From contig JAGDWR010000101.1 in the NCBI GenBank assembly GCA_023269865.1, positions 1-6,333 of the forward strand: 6,333 bases of DNA, read 5' to 3'. This document shows, piece after piece, positions 1 through 6,333 of the stretch. Made by a program: the position numbers and the translations under genes. Source of the DNA: Candidatus Methanodesulfokora sp. Lineage in GTDB: Archaea > Korarchaeota > Korarchaeia > Korarchaeales > Korarchaeaceae. Under the pieces are notes generated by a model. It was not told the DNA's origin. It made no database searches and saw only the letters and a program-made list of their open reading frames with translations. Positions within the stretch are counted from its first letter, which is position 1. Each line of letters starts with the position of its first letter.

Positions 1-233
1 GCATGTTCTGCTCGTGAGTCTATAATTCCAGTCACTATCGGGACAGAGAGCTCCTCAGGAAGCCCAGCTAATTTCAACAGGGGCCTGAGAGGCCTTCCTA
101 TTTTCCTATGAAGGCCCATGGAGAAGAGGATATCTGCTAGAAAGACGCCGATGAAAGTAGTTGCCAAGAGGAGGATGAGGGAGTTTGTGTAGCGAAGCAA
201 TAGATCTATAAAAGTCTGTAAAGATGAAGGCAT
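1..233 (-). CDS. Gate/nucleoside-recognition-like membrane protein, N-terminal 77 residues (runs off left edge)
   Basis: The open frame starts at ATG 233-231 and stays open to the window edge, so only the first 77 residues are seen. They begin with a short amphipathic stretch and then a strongly hydrophobic segment at about residues 17-41 (rich in L, I, A, F and V), which reads as one transmembrane helix. After it comes a basic turn (HRKIGRPLRP, residues 42-51) and a segment built like LLKLAGLPEEL-VPIVTGIIDSRAEH (52-77). A basic loop, a 'GLP-E' turn and a following small-residue helix are what I recall from Gate-domain proteins (nucleoside recognition family, also the gate repeats of FeoB). 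That family assignment is from memory and needs a profile search. The gene lies 6 nt after the stop of the large chelatase subunit, in the same frame, with GGGGAG 9 nt upstream of the ATG, so it is probably co-transcribed and translationally coupled. It may move a metal ion or tetrapyrrole intermediate, but that is inferred from neighbourhood only. Confidence 0.72.
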   Translation of the reverse strand, partial: MPSSLQTFIDLLLRYTNSLILLLATTFIGVFLADILFSMGLHRKIGRPLRPLLKLAGLPEELSVPIVTGIIDSRAEH

Positions 234-239
234 GCTCCA

Positions 240-3200
240 TTACTCCCCTGATGACTCTATTATGGCTTCCACCTCCGACGAAACACTTAGCAGATCCCTT
301 AGGTTCTTTTCACTTGCCTTCCAGTAGCCACGTTTGTGAGCTTCATATAATCTCCTCAGGATTTCATGCAAAGCCCATGGATTACTTTTTATCAATCTAT
401 TCCTTATACTTTCATTAAATATATAAGTTTCAGCTATTCTATCCCATATCCAGTCGCTCACTCCGCCTGTTAGCGCTGCATGACCGAAGAGATACTCCAC
501 TCTTTTTGCTATCTCGCGAGCTCCATCATAGCCATGGCTTAGCATGCCTTCTATCCACTTTGGATTCAGTAAGCGTGTCCTAACCGAGAAATCGATGGCT
601 TCCTCCGTACTTTTAATAATTTCTCGTTCACTTGTGGTATCGAGCCACAGAGCTTCGATCTTTTTGCCCTTCAAAATCTCTACAGTTTTTCTCAAGCCCC
701 CTAGAAACTCATAATAATGGTCTAGATCCGTTATATCATATTCATTAGTGCTTTTAACTTGAGCTATAGAATCGACTGTGCGCAGTACTTCCATGAGGAA
801 TTCTCTGGCCTGCATGCCGTGTATCTTAGCTCCATAGCCATATGCCATATCCTGCAGGTAAACCTCCGTCAGCTCATTTTCCTTAGACCATCCAGAGGCT
901 TCCACAAATTCAGGAATCCTGGTGCCGTAGGTACCAGGTTTAGGCCCAAATATTCTAATTAGTGACATATCTCCTAACTTATTTTTCATTTCTGCATAAT
1001 GCTTCTTAACATAGTTCATTTCTGGTGGTTCATCGAGATTGGCCACCATTTTGACAGCCTCATCTATCAAGGCTATTAAATTCGGGAACATGTCCCTGAA
1101 GAAACCGCATATTGTTGCAGTTATATCTATTCTAGGCCTTCCAAGCTGTTCTATTGGTATAACTTCTAGTCGCGGTTCCCAAGGACCTCTGTCCCTACTA
1201 AGTTTAACGCCCAGAAGTTGAAGTAGCATTGCTACAGTCTCTCCTCTCGTTTGTGCAGTTTCGAAGCCCCATAACACCAATGCAATAGTTTCAGGATAGC
1301 ATTTATTTCTCTCCCAATACCTCTTGACAATATTTTCAGCGAGCCTAGCACCTCTTATACACGCTGCTTTGGATGGGATTAGCCGAGGATCAAATGCATA
1401 ACCGTGACTGCCTACTGGGAACACCTCAGGAGTTCTAATGGGATCCCCTGCTACCCTTGGCTCGATGTACCTTCCATTGAGCGCCTGTATCAGGGCTTCT
1501 AATTCATCGCCTGATTTAATTTTTACTACTAGATCATGTGCGTATTTAAATACTTCAATAGCACGGTTTCTCACTTTCCTGAACATGCTAGCCACGGAGA
1601 GAGGACTATCACCAGCCACAATCCTTGCTAGAAGCCTTCTAGCTTTCTCATCAGCTTCCGCTAGGAGTTCTATCCCAAGTCTATCACCATGTCTGAAGGA
1701 GGGAGCTTCTATAACTTTGTCAAAACTAAGATCTTCTTCCTCAAGAAGCAGTCTAGCTAAGGAGGGCACATCGCCATCTTTTCTCAGGACAAACGCAACA
1801 TAGTTGACTATGTCATCATTATTCCATTTTTCGCCCAGTACATGAAGCCCATATGGTATTACAGCCCGCTTCAGCTCATAAAGGTAGCTATGTAATCTCT
1901 CGTGGCCTTCATATTGTATGTTGAGCTTAGAGCACTTTTCTCTAATGAGGTGCTCTAGAAGAGCTCTCTTCTCCGGATCTTGCTCATCAGAAAACTCCCC
2001 AATCAGTTGTTCCAGCTCGGAATATTCACCATAAAGATCAGCATTTACGAAAGGAGGAGTTCCATGAGTTATAATATATGCATAACTTCTCCTCTTGGCT
2101 ATTGTCATCTCAGAAGGATTTGTGACATGATAAACATATACATGAGGTGTGGATCCTATAAGCACATCGGGCCAGCAGATGTCTGACAAAGCAACTTCCT
2201 TTCCCGGTAATAGCTCTAAAGTTCCATGAGTGCCGAGATGCAGTATCACGTCAGCTCCAAAAATCTCTCTTACCCAATAGTAGAAGGCAATATATTGGTG
2301 GTGAGGTGGGATGTCCTTGGAGTGATAGAGCTTCTCCGGACTCTCATGGAAGCCTCTAGAGGGCTGAATTCCTATGAAAACATTTCCCAGTATAATGCCT
2401 GGGATCACTAGATTGCCTTTTTCGTCCGTGTTTATTGTGCCTGGAGGTGGGCCCCATACTTTCTCAATATTGCTCTTTAATTCGTCCGGCAGTCTGCCAT
2501 AATATTTAAGATAGTCATCAAGAGATAAGAATGGAATATCTGCAGCATGCTGATGCCAATTGGGAGAGTTTGCCAAGTACTTGCCTATCAAATCTCTCAG
2601 CTTCTCCTTATTAAGAGGTACAGTCCTGTAGCCATGGTCTGCTAGTGTTCTGAGCAGAACTTCGAGGCTGCCCAATGTGTCCAGATAAGCAGCTGAGCCA
2701 ACATTATGCTCACCCGGCGGATAGTTGTAAATTATTACAGCTAGCTTCTTCTCATCATCTGGCTTATATCTCAGCTTAATCCATCTTGCTATCCGTTCAG
2801 CCTTTCTTTTCACCCTTTCCTCAAGAACAATAATATCCGTGTAATCGCTGTCATCAAGCCCAGCCGATATTATGGGTTCTATGGCGCCATCTACCTCAGG
2901 TAATGCAACTCCTGTTATTACCTCTATTGGCGAGAGACCACGCGGATCTTTTTGCCACTCGGAAACTCTTCTCATGTATGCTATTAAGCCATTAAAGAGC
3001 AGATACCCAGCATCGCGGAGGAAGGTCCTAGTTGGTTCTACCGGTCCTCCGTAGGGACCGCCGTTTAATAAAAACCACTGTAAGTTGATTATAGCATCTA
3101 TTGTGCGCTCACCCTCCGGCATTGTGTAGTCCTTTAGGGCTTCAATCTGCTTAGTAAGACTTTCAGCTACGCCTCCGGTGATAAACAGCACGTTTATATC

Positions 3201-3926
3201 ATGCTTAATAAGTTCTTTCCTCAAGAAGAGAGCTACAGGCAGGCATTGCTCAAAATGCATCCCAGCATATAGTAATAGGGCTACAGCAGGCTTCTGTGGT
3301 CTAATGGGCACATGTAAAAACCCCTTATCAGGATCATAAACTGCTAGCTCTCCCTCAGTTTTAGGCTCCTCGTACCTCAGCTTTATGCCGAAGTACTCAG
3401 AGAGAAGCAATCTGAAGAGGTTTTCGAGATTATAATGGCCCCAATAGGTCCAATACTTCATAATCCATATCCAATTTTTATAATGTCTTAGAGAACCCAG
3501 AGGTAGAAGCCTACCTGCCCTTTCTATAGTATTTATCACTCTGAAGATGCTATTTATGTCCACTCTATCACTATCAAAGTCCTGAGATTTCATTCTCCGT
3601 ATTATATCGGCTCCACTAACCCTTCCTAATCTCAGGAATCCGATGGACCCTGTGCCACCAACCAATGGCACGATAACCCTCGCCCTGCTATGCTCTACTG
3701 CCTCCTCCAAGTAATTCGGCATCCCTCCCCTAATATCAATTAATATAGCATCTGCTTTAGTTAGAATATTAGCAAGATTTTCGTATGCCAGTTTATCAAA
3801 GTCCATAGAGTAGATTATATGTAGATCCAACTTCACCCTACTTTCATCTTCAACTCTTTTGGCAGCCTCATAAAGTGTCTTAAGAGTTGTTTTTGTTGTT
3901 ATCAGCGTGATATCTAGCTTCTTCAT
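240..3926 (-). CDS. cobN: CobN/BchH-family metallochelatase large subunit (complete, 1228 aa)
   Basis: This is the tetrapyrrole- and metal-binding subunit of a class I (ATP-dependent) chelatase, cytosolic, working with an AAA+/VWA motor. The length (1228 aa) fits CobN and BchH/ChlH (about 1200-1300 aa). Family blocks appear in order: an N-terminal Rossmann-like region (1-95); GLSPIEVITGVALPE-DG (330-347); NYPPGEHNVGSAAYLDT (401-417); the core HLGTHGTLELLPGK (563-576), whose His563, His567 and Glu571 are the likely active-site residues; NPSEMTIAKRRSYA (603-616); ALVLWGFETAQTRGE (882-896); RPRIDITATICGFFRDMFPN (930-949); FGPKPGTYGT (993-1002); and the C-terminal block LLNPKWIEGMLSHGY (1119-1133) through SNPWALHEILRRL (1181-1193). 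ATG 3926 is chosen because GGTGAG sits 5 nt upstream and the ATG lies 12 nt after the motor gene's stop. CobN (cobalt, hydrogenobyrinate diamide) and BchH (Mg, protoporphyrin) are both possible: the central block looks partly BchH-like and a usual CobN block at 838-855 is altered. The family is near certain; the substrate is not known. Confidence 0.95.
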   Translation of the reverse strand: MKKLDITLITTKTTLKTLYEAAKRVEDESRVKLDLHIIYSMDFDKLAYENLANILTKADAILIDIRGGMPNYLEEAVEHSRARVIVPLVGGTGSIGFLRLGRVSGADIIRRMKSQDFDSDRVDINSIFRVINTIERAGRLLPLGSLRHYKNWIWIMKYWTYWGHYNLENLFRLLLSEYFGIKLRYEEPKTEGELAVYDPDKGFLHVPIRPQKPAVALLLYAGMHFEQCLPVALFLRKELIKHDINVLFITGGVAESLTKQIEALKDYTMPEGERTIDAIINLQWFLLNGGPYGGPVEPTRTFLRDAGYLLFNGLIAYMRRVSEWQKDPRGLSPIEVITGVALPEVDGAIEPIISAGLDDSDYTDIIVLEERVKRKAERIARWIKLRYKPDDEKKLAVIIYNYPPGEHNVGSAAYLDTLGSLEVLLRTLADHGYRTVPLNKEKLRDLIGKYLANSPNWHQHAADIPFLSLDDYLKYYGRLPDELKSNIEKVWGPPPGTINTDEKGNLVIPGIILGNVFIGIQPSRGFHESPEKLYHSKDIPPHHQYIAFYYWVREIFGADVILHLGTHGTLELLPGKEVALSDICWPDVLIGSTPHVYVYHVTNPSEMTIAKRRSYAYIITHGTPPFVNADLYGEYSELEQLIGEFSDEQDPEKRALLEHLIREKCSKLNIQYEGHERLHSYLYELKRAVIPYGLHVLGEKWNNDDIVNYVAFVLRKDGDVPSLARLLLEEEDLSFDKVIEAPSFRHGDRLGIELLAEADEKARRLLARIVAGDSPLSVASMFRKVRNRAIEVFKYAHDLVVKIKSGDELEALIQALNGRYIEPRVAGDPIRTPEVFPVGSHGYAFDPRLIPSKAACIRGARLAENIVKRYWERNKCYPETIALVLWGFETAQTRGETVAMLLQLLGVKLSRDRGPWEPRLEVIPIEQLGRPRIDITATICGFFRDMFPNLIALIDEAVKMVANLDEPPEMNYVKKHYAEMKNKLGDMSLIRIFGPKPGTYGTRIPEFVEASGWSKENELTEVYLQDMAYGYGAKIHGMQAREFLMEVLRTVDSIAQVKSTNEYDITDLDHYYEFLGGLRKTVEILKGKKIEALWLDTTSEREIIKSTEEAIDFSVRTRLLNPKWIEGMLSHGYDGAREIAKRVEYLFGHAALTGGVSDWIWDRIAETYIFNESIRNRLIKSNPWALHEILRRLYEAHKRGYWKASEKNLRDLLSVSSEVEAIIESSGE
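243..248 (-). promoter_or_regulatory. Ribosome binding site of the membrane-protein gene
   Basis: GGGGAG lies inside the last codons (Gly-Glu) of the 1228-aa chelatase subunit, 9 nt before ATG 233. It supports this ATG over the nearer ATG at 240-238, which overlaps the TAA stop but opens a frame that ends after a few dozen codons. Confidence 0.5.
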
Positions 3927-3931
3927 GGCTT

Positions 3932-3937
3932 CTCACC
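3932..3937 (-). promoter_or_regulatory. Ribosome binding site of the complete large-subunit gene
   Basis: GGTGAG, an archaeal-style Shine-Dalgarno sequence, lies in the 12-nt gap between the motor gene's TAA and ATG 3926, with 5 nt spacing. It argues against initiation at the out-of-frame ATG (3939-3937) that overlaps the TAA stop. Confidence 0.6.
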
Positions 3938-3938
3938 A

Positions 3939-5852
3939 TTAAGCGACATTCTTAAAATCCCGGTACACCTCAGCATCCATCAGCTTAGCTATGAGATCGA
4001 TGAAGGAGGGAGCTGGATCTATAACTCCTGGAGGCCTGGTGTCGTATATCTTGAGCTTCACATTCATCCTTCTCAGCATTTTGCAGAGTCTCTCCATATC
4101 TTCCTTTAGGTCTCCTCCAAGGGACACATTGGCCTTTCCATCCGTCACTAGTATTCCAGTTACAACTGCATTTCTGTGCTTCTCCTTGAAAGCCTTCGCC
4201 ATGACTGCTAAGTTATACAGAGCTGAGGGAAGAGGTGTCCTCCCGCCGGTTTTCACGCCATCGAGCAATCTCAGAACATCGCTATACCTCCTGGTTGGGT
4301 GGGACAGCACGTCGCTCTTAGCCCCCTTGAAGCAGATAAGCGCAAGCTCGTCCCTCTTCACATACGCATTTTTTATGAAGTTCATTGCTATGCCCTTCGC
4401 TATTTTTATCCTCCTCATTGCCGCCATGCTCCCGCTGGAATCCAGGAGTATGGCACAAAGCCTCTTCGCTCTGGCTCTTCTCACCCTCACTCTTATGTCA
4501 TCCTCCTCCACCGCTGGGCTTTCCCTCAGAGCTGCACTTACTATCGTTGCTGTGAGATCTATGTCGTGGGGATCATGCCTCGGTGTTATGTAGGAGATCG
4601 GAACTCCATGCGGGTTATCTATTACAGTTGTCCTCACGCCCCTGGAGCCCCTTGCCCACTGGAATTTGTCCCTCAGCTTGAGCTTTTTCTCGCTCTCCAC
4701 CTCCACCTCATCAGCATTGAACTTCTCCTCCTTATCTCCAAGAGAAGGAGGATTTACTTCTCCTTTTTCTGTTGGCTCCCTTCTTTTTTGCTCCTTACTT
4801 TGCTGTTCATCCTGCCCTCTGCTCTCATTGGGGTGATGATCCTCTTGGGATCTGGGTGGTTGAGGAGGCTCCTCAAAAGGCCTTGATCTCATGCGGTGCG
4901 GTAATGCAAGCTCCATTGCTTTTTTGAGATCCTCCAAGTTCACTGTTTTTCTTCCATCTAAAGCAGATATTGCCTTTGCAGCCCTCACTGTGACTATCTC
5001 AGCCCTGTGAGTCCTTATCCCCATTTCAACAACTGTCTTCGCCAAAAGATGAAGGAGATCATCCGGGACAACGACTTCATTTACAATTTCCCTTGCCCTG
5101 ACCACTTTCCTCATCAGATCCTCCTGCAAGGACCTGTACTTCTCAACAAATGAAACTGGATCGGATTGGAACTCCTCAACTCTTTTCACGACTTCCATCC
5201 TTGTATCGGGATCCAGGGGTGCTTCTATGTTCACAAACAAGCCAAATCTATCTAGTATCTGTGGACGGAGCTCCCCCTCCTCCGGGTTCATGCTTCCAAC
5301 CAGTATAAATCTAGCGGGATGCTTTACAGAGATCCCCTCCCTCTCTATTATGTTCCATCCCATTGCAGCAGAGTCCAGCAGGACATCAGCAACGTAGTCC
5401 TCCAGGAGGTTCACCTCATCTATGTAAAGAATGTTTCTATTTGCCTCCGCTAAAAGCCCTGGTTGAAGGGCTCTTATACCCTCCTTAAGAGCTCTCTTTA
5501 TGTCGAGAGTGCCGACAAGCCTGTCCACTGTTATGCTGAGGGGGAGATCAACTACCTTCATCTTCCTCCTTATTATCCTCAGATCCCCGCCGTTCATCAC
5601 TCTCTCATAGCATGAATCGCACATCTCCATCGGGTTTCTCGGATTACATCCAAATGGACAATCAGCAACCACTTCTATCTCGGGGAGAAGATCAGCTAGA
5701 GCTCTTACGAGAGTTGTCTTTCCCGTTCCCTTGTCACCGCTGAGCAGAACCCCTCCGACAGCTGGATTTACTGCAGCTATCAGCAGAGCTAGCTTTGCCT
5801 TCTCCTGGCCAACTATTGCTGTAAATGGGAGGACATTCCTTCTCTCCACCAT
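3939..5852 (-). CDS. Chelatase motor subunit: ChlI/BchI AAA+ ATPase fused to ChlD/BchD VWA domain (637 aa)
   Basis: ATP-hydrolysing partner of the CobN/BchH-type large subunit. Domains in order: an AAA+ module (about 5-320) with Walker A GDKGTGKT (39-46), Walker B ILYIDE (141-146), sensor-1 Asn189 in [10 protein letters not shown], arginine finger Arg202 in LDRFGL, and sensor-2 Arg283 in THRAE; a hydrophilic Pro/Gln/Glu/Lys-rich linker (about 325-393); and a VWA domain (about 460-637) with an intact MIDAS: DSSGS (471-475), Thr539 in TGGRTP and Asp571 in VTDGKAN. Four cysteines (65, 69, 78, 81; C-x3-C-x8-C-x2-C) lie after Walker A and could bind Zn or an Fe-S cluster. In phototrophs the I and D functions are separate proteins; single-chain versions of about 600-700 aa are known in archaea and actinobacteria. 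All ATPase residues are intact, so this chain could act as both I and D. ATG 5852 is preferred over TTG 5855 because AGGTGA at 5862-5857 is correctly spaced only for the ATG. The start overlaps the upstream cobN stop (TGATG), implying coupled translation. Confidence 0.95.
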   Translation of the reverse strand: MVERRNVLPFTAIVGQEKAKLALLIAAVNPAVGGVLLSGDKGTGKTTLVRALADLLPEIEVVADCPFGCNPRNPMEMCDSCYERVMNGGDLRIIRRKMKVVDLPLSITVDRLVGTLDIKRALKEGIRALQPGLLAEANRNILYIDEVNLLEDYVADVLLDSAAMGWNIIEREGISVKHPARFILVGSMNPEEGELRPQILDRFGLFVNIEAPLDPDTRMEVVKRVEEFQSDPVSFVEKYRSLQEDLMRKVVRAREIVNEVVVPDDLLHLLAKTVVEMGIRTHRAEIVTVRAAKAISALDGRKTVNLEDLKKAMELALPHRMRSRPFEEPPQPPRSQEDHHPNESRGQDEQQSKEQKRREPTEKGEVNPPSLGDKEEKFNADEVEVESEKKLKLRDKFQWARGSRGVRTTVIDNPHGVPISYITPRHDPHDIDLTATIVSAALRESPAVEEDDIRVRVRRARAKRLCAILLDSSGSMAAMRRIKIAKGIAMNFIKNAYVKRDELALICFKGAKSDVLSHPTRRYSDVLRLLDGVKTGGRTPLPSALYNLAVMAKAFKEKHRNAVVTGILVTDGKANVSLGGDLKEDMERLCKMLRRMNVKLKIYDTRPPGVIDPAPSFIDLIAKLMDAEVYRDFKNVA

Positions 5853-6333
5853 CAACTCACCTTTTTCAGCATGTTTATAGCCTTCTCGACATCCACCATT
5901 CTCTCCCTCCAGTGTTGATCGTCCTCGGAGGTGTAGATTTGGATAGCTCCTCCCTGCACCTCTCCCTCTCCTATTGACTCCTCAAGAATTCCCTCTATCT
6001 CGCTGTAGACTTCCTTGAGCCTCTGCAACATCTCCTCAGATGGCTCCCACAGCCCTCTTTCAGCAGCTTCTATTAGCCTTCTTGCTATCTCCTCGAGCGC
6101 CCACACATTGTTCTCCTCAAACCATCTTTTCATCTCCTCATTCAAAACGTAAGTGTTTGTGATCTCATCAAACACCCACTTATCAACAAGCTTTGTTGTT
6201 GCAGACCATCCGTATAAGTGCAGTATCTTCCTGGAAAACTCATTCGCGCCTCTGTATCCATGTTTCTTCATCTCATCTATCCAAACTGGGTTGAGGAGCT
6301 TTGCCCTCACTATCCTCTCTATCTCATCCTTCA
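5852..6333 (-). CDS. cobN: Second CobN/BchH-family large subunit, C-terminal 159 residues (runs off right edge)
   Basis: The frame is open from the window edge to TGA 5854-5852. An in-frame GTG at 6310 is not a credible start: the codons before it (KDEIERI) continue the family pattern, so this is the tail of a much larger gene. The visible part matches the C-terminal block of the complete paralogue in this window without gaps, from [19 protein letters not shown] through [12 protein letters not shown] and [11 protein letters not shown] to the end of the paralogue; by hand about 52 of 112 positions are identical. It then continues with a tail of about 40 residues ([18 protein letters not shown] and a charged helix ending KKVS) that the paralogue lacks. 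The gene overlaps the motor gene start in TGATG, so these two are the tightest translational pair in the window and probably make cognate subunits. Whether it is CobN-like (cobalt) or BchH-like (magnesium) cannot be told from the C-terminus. Confidence 0.9.
   Translation of the reverse strand, partial: KDEIERIVRAKLLNPVWIDEMKKHGYRGANEFSRKILHLYGWSATTKLVDKWVFDEITNTYVLNEEMKRWFEENNVWALEEIARRLIEAAERGLWEPSEEMLQRLKEVYSEIEGILEESIGEGEVQGGAIQIYTSEDDQHWRERMVDVEKAINMLKKVS
5857..5862 (-). promoter_or_regulatory. Ribosome binding site deciding the motor gene start
   Basis: AGGTGA lies inside the last codons (Lys-Val-Ser) of the upstream cobN fragment. It is 4 nt from ATG 5852 but only about 1 nt from the alternative TTG at 5855, so it favours the ATG and a 637-residue product. 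Confidence 0.6.

Noticed and set aside
1438..1803. Plus-strand open frame of 121 codons inside the large-subunit gene
   Set aside because: It is antisense to a conserved CobN/BchH region, is of serine-rich shadow composition, and shows no independent evidence.
3937..3939. ATG overlapping the motor gene's TAA as the large-subunit start
   Set aside because: It is out of frame with the large-subunit gene; ATG 3926 has a well-placed GGTGAG and the right frame.
3991..4593. Plus-strand open frame of 200 codons opposite the VWA domain
   Set aside because: It lies wholly antisense to a well-supported domain with an intact MIDAS. Its Ser/Leu-rich product has no recognisable motif, as expected for the complement of charged coding sequence.
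4299..4886. Plus-strand open frame of 195 codons opposite the linker and VWA region
   Set aside because: It is antisense to the motor gene. The Leu/Phe/His-rich translation reflects the Glu/Lys/Gln-rich linker read backwards, and there is no family motif.
5853..5855. TTG as start codon of the motor gene, giving 638 residues
   Set aside because: AGGTGA is about 1 nt from TTG but 4 nt from ATG 5852. The ATG is also the stronger codon and gives a classic TGATG overlap.
6308..6310. GTG as start of a small 152-aa stand-alone protein
   Set aside because: The frame stays open to the window edge, and the upstream codons continue the CobN C-terminal pattern, so it is an internal valine of a larger gene.
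1..6333. CRISPR array, RNA gene, insertion sequence or terminator
   Set aside because: Almost every base is coding on the minus strand, and the gaps are 12 nt or less. I saw no regular repeats, transposase motifs, tRNA-like folds or hairpin-T tracts.

Overview
The window is one tightly packed, entirely minus-strand gene block, probably an internal piece of a longer operon. It encodes a CobN/BchH-type metallochelatase system, the three-subunit, ATP-driven class that inserts Mg2+ or Co2+ into a tetrapyrrole ring. Read in the direction of transcription (right to left), it holds four genes: (1) the C-terminal 159 codons of a CobN-family large subunit, entering from the right edge (6333-5852); (2) a 637-aa single-chain motor subunit that fuses a BchI/ChlI-type AAA+ ATPase to a BchD/ChlD-type von Willebrand A domain (5852-3939); (3) a complete, second 1228-aa CobN/BchH-family large subunit (3926-240); (4) the first 77 codons of a membrane protein that looks like a Gate (nucleoside-recognition/FeoB-gate-like) family member and leaves through the left edge (233-1).

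The junctions are a TGATG overlap, a 12-nt gap and a 6-nt gap. No noncoding stretch exceeds 12 nt, so there is no room for an internal terminator, RNA gene or long promoter. The promoter must lie beyond the right edge. Each gene start inside the window has a Shine-Dalgarno-like sequence (two of the GGTGAG type).

The organism is probably an archaeon, perhaps a thermophilic one. The signs are GGTGA-type ribosome binding sites, frequent AGG/AGA arginine and ATA isoleucine codons, a fused I/D motor, and a CobN sequence unlike that of aerobic proteobacteria. This is inference from style, and a bacterium cannot be excluded. No lineage can be named from the sequence alone.

The proposed logic is that the AAA+/VWA protein forms an ATP-driven ring with an integrin-I-like domain that docks onto a large porphyrin/corrin-binding subunit. 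Here one motor gene sits between two paralogous large subunits, whose C-terminal regions are about 46% identical by hand alignment. One motor may therefore serve two chelatases of different ring or metal specificity, much as several BchH paralogues share one BchI/BchD pair in green sulfur bacteria. The membrane protein at the end may handle the metal or the tetrapyrrole. The metal and the ring are not determined by anything visible here. The most unusual points are the two-large-subunits-one-motor layout, a BchH-like core signature in the complete large subunit, an apparent base-composition step between that gene and the genes upstream of it, and the operon-linked Gate-type membrane protein.
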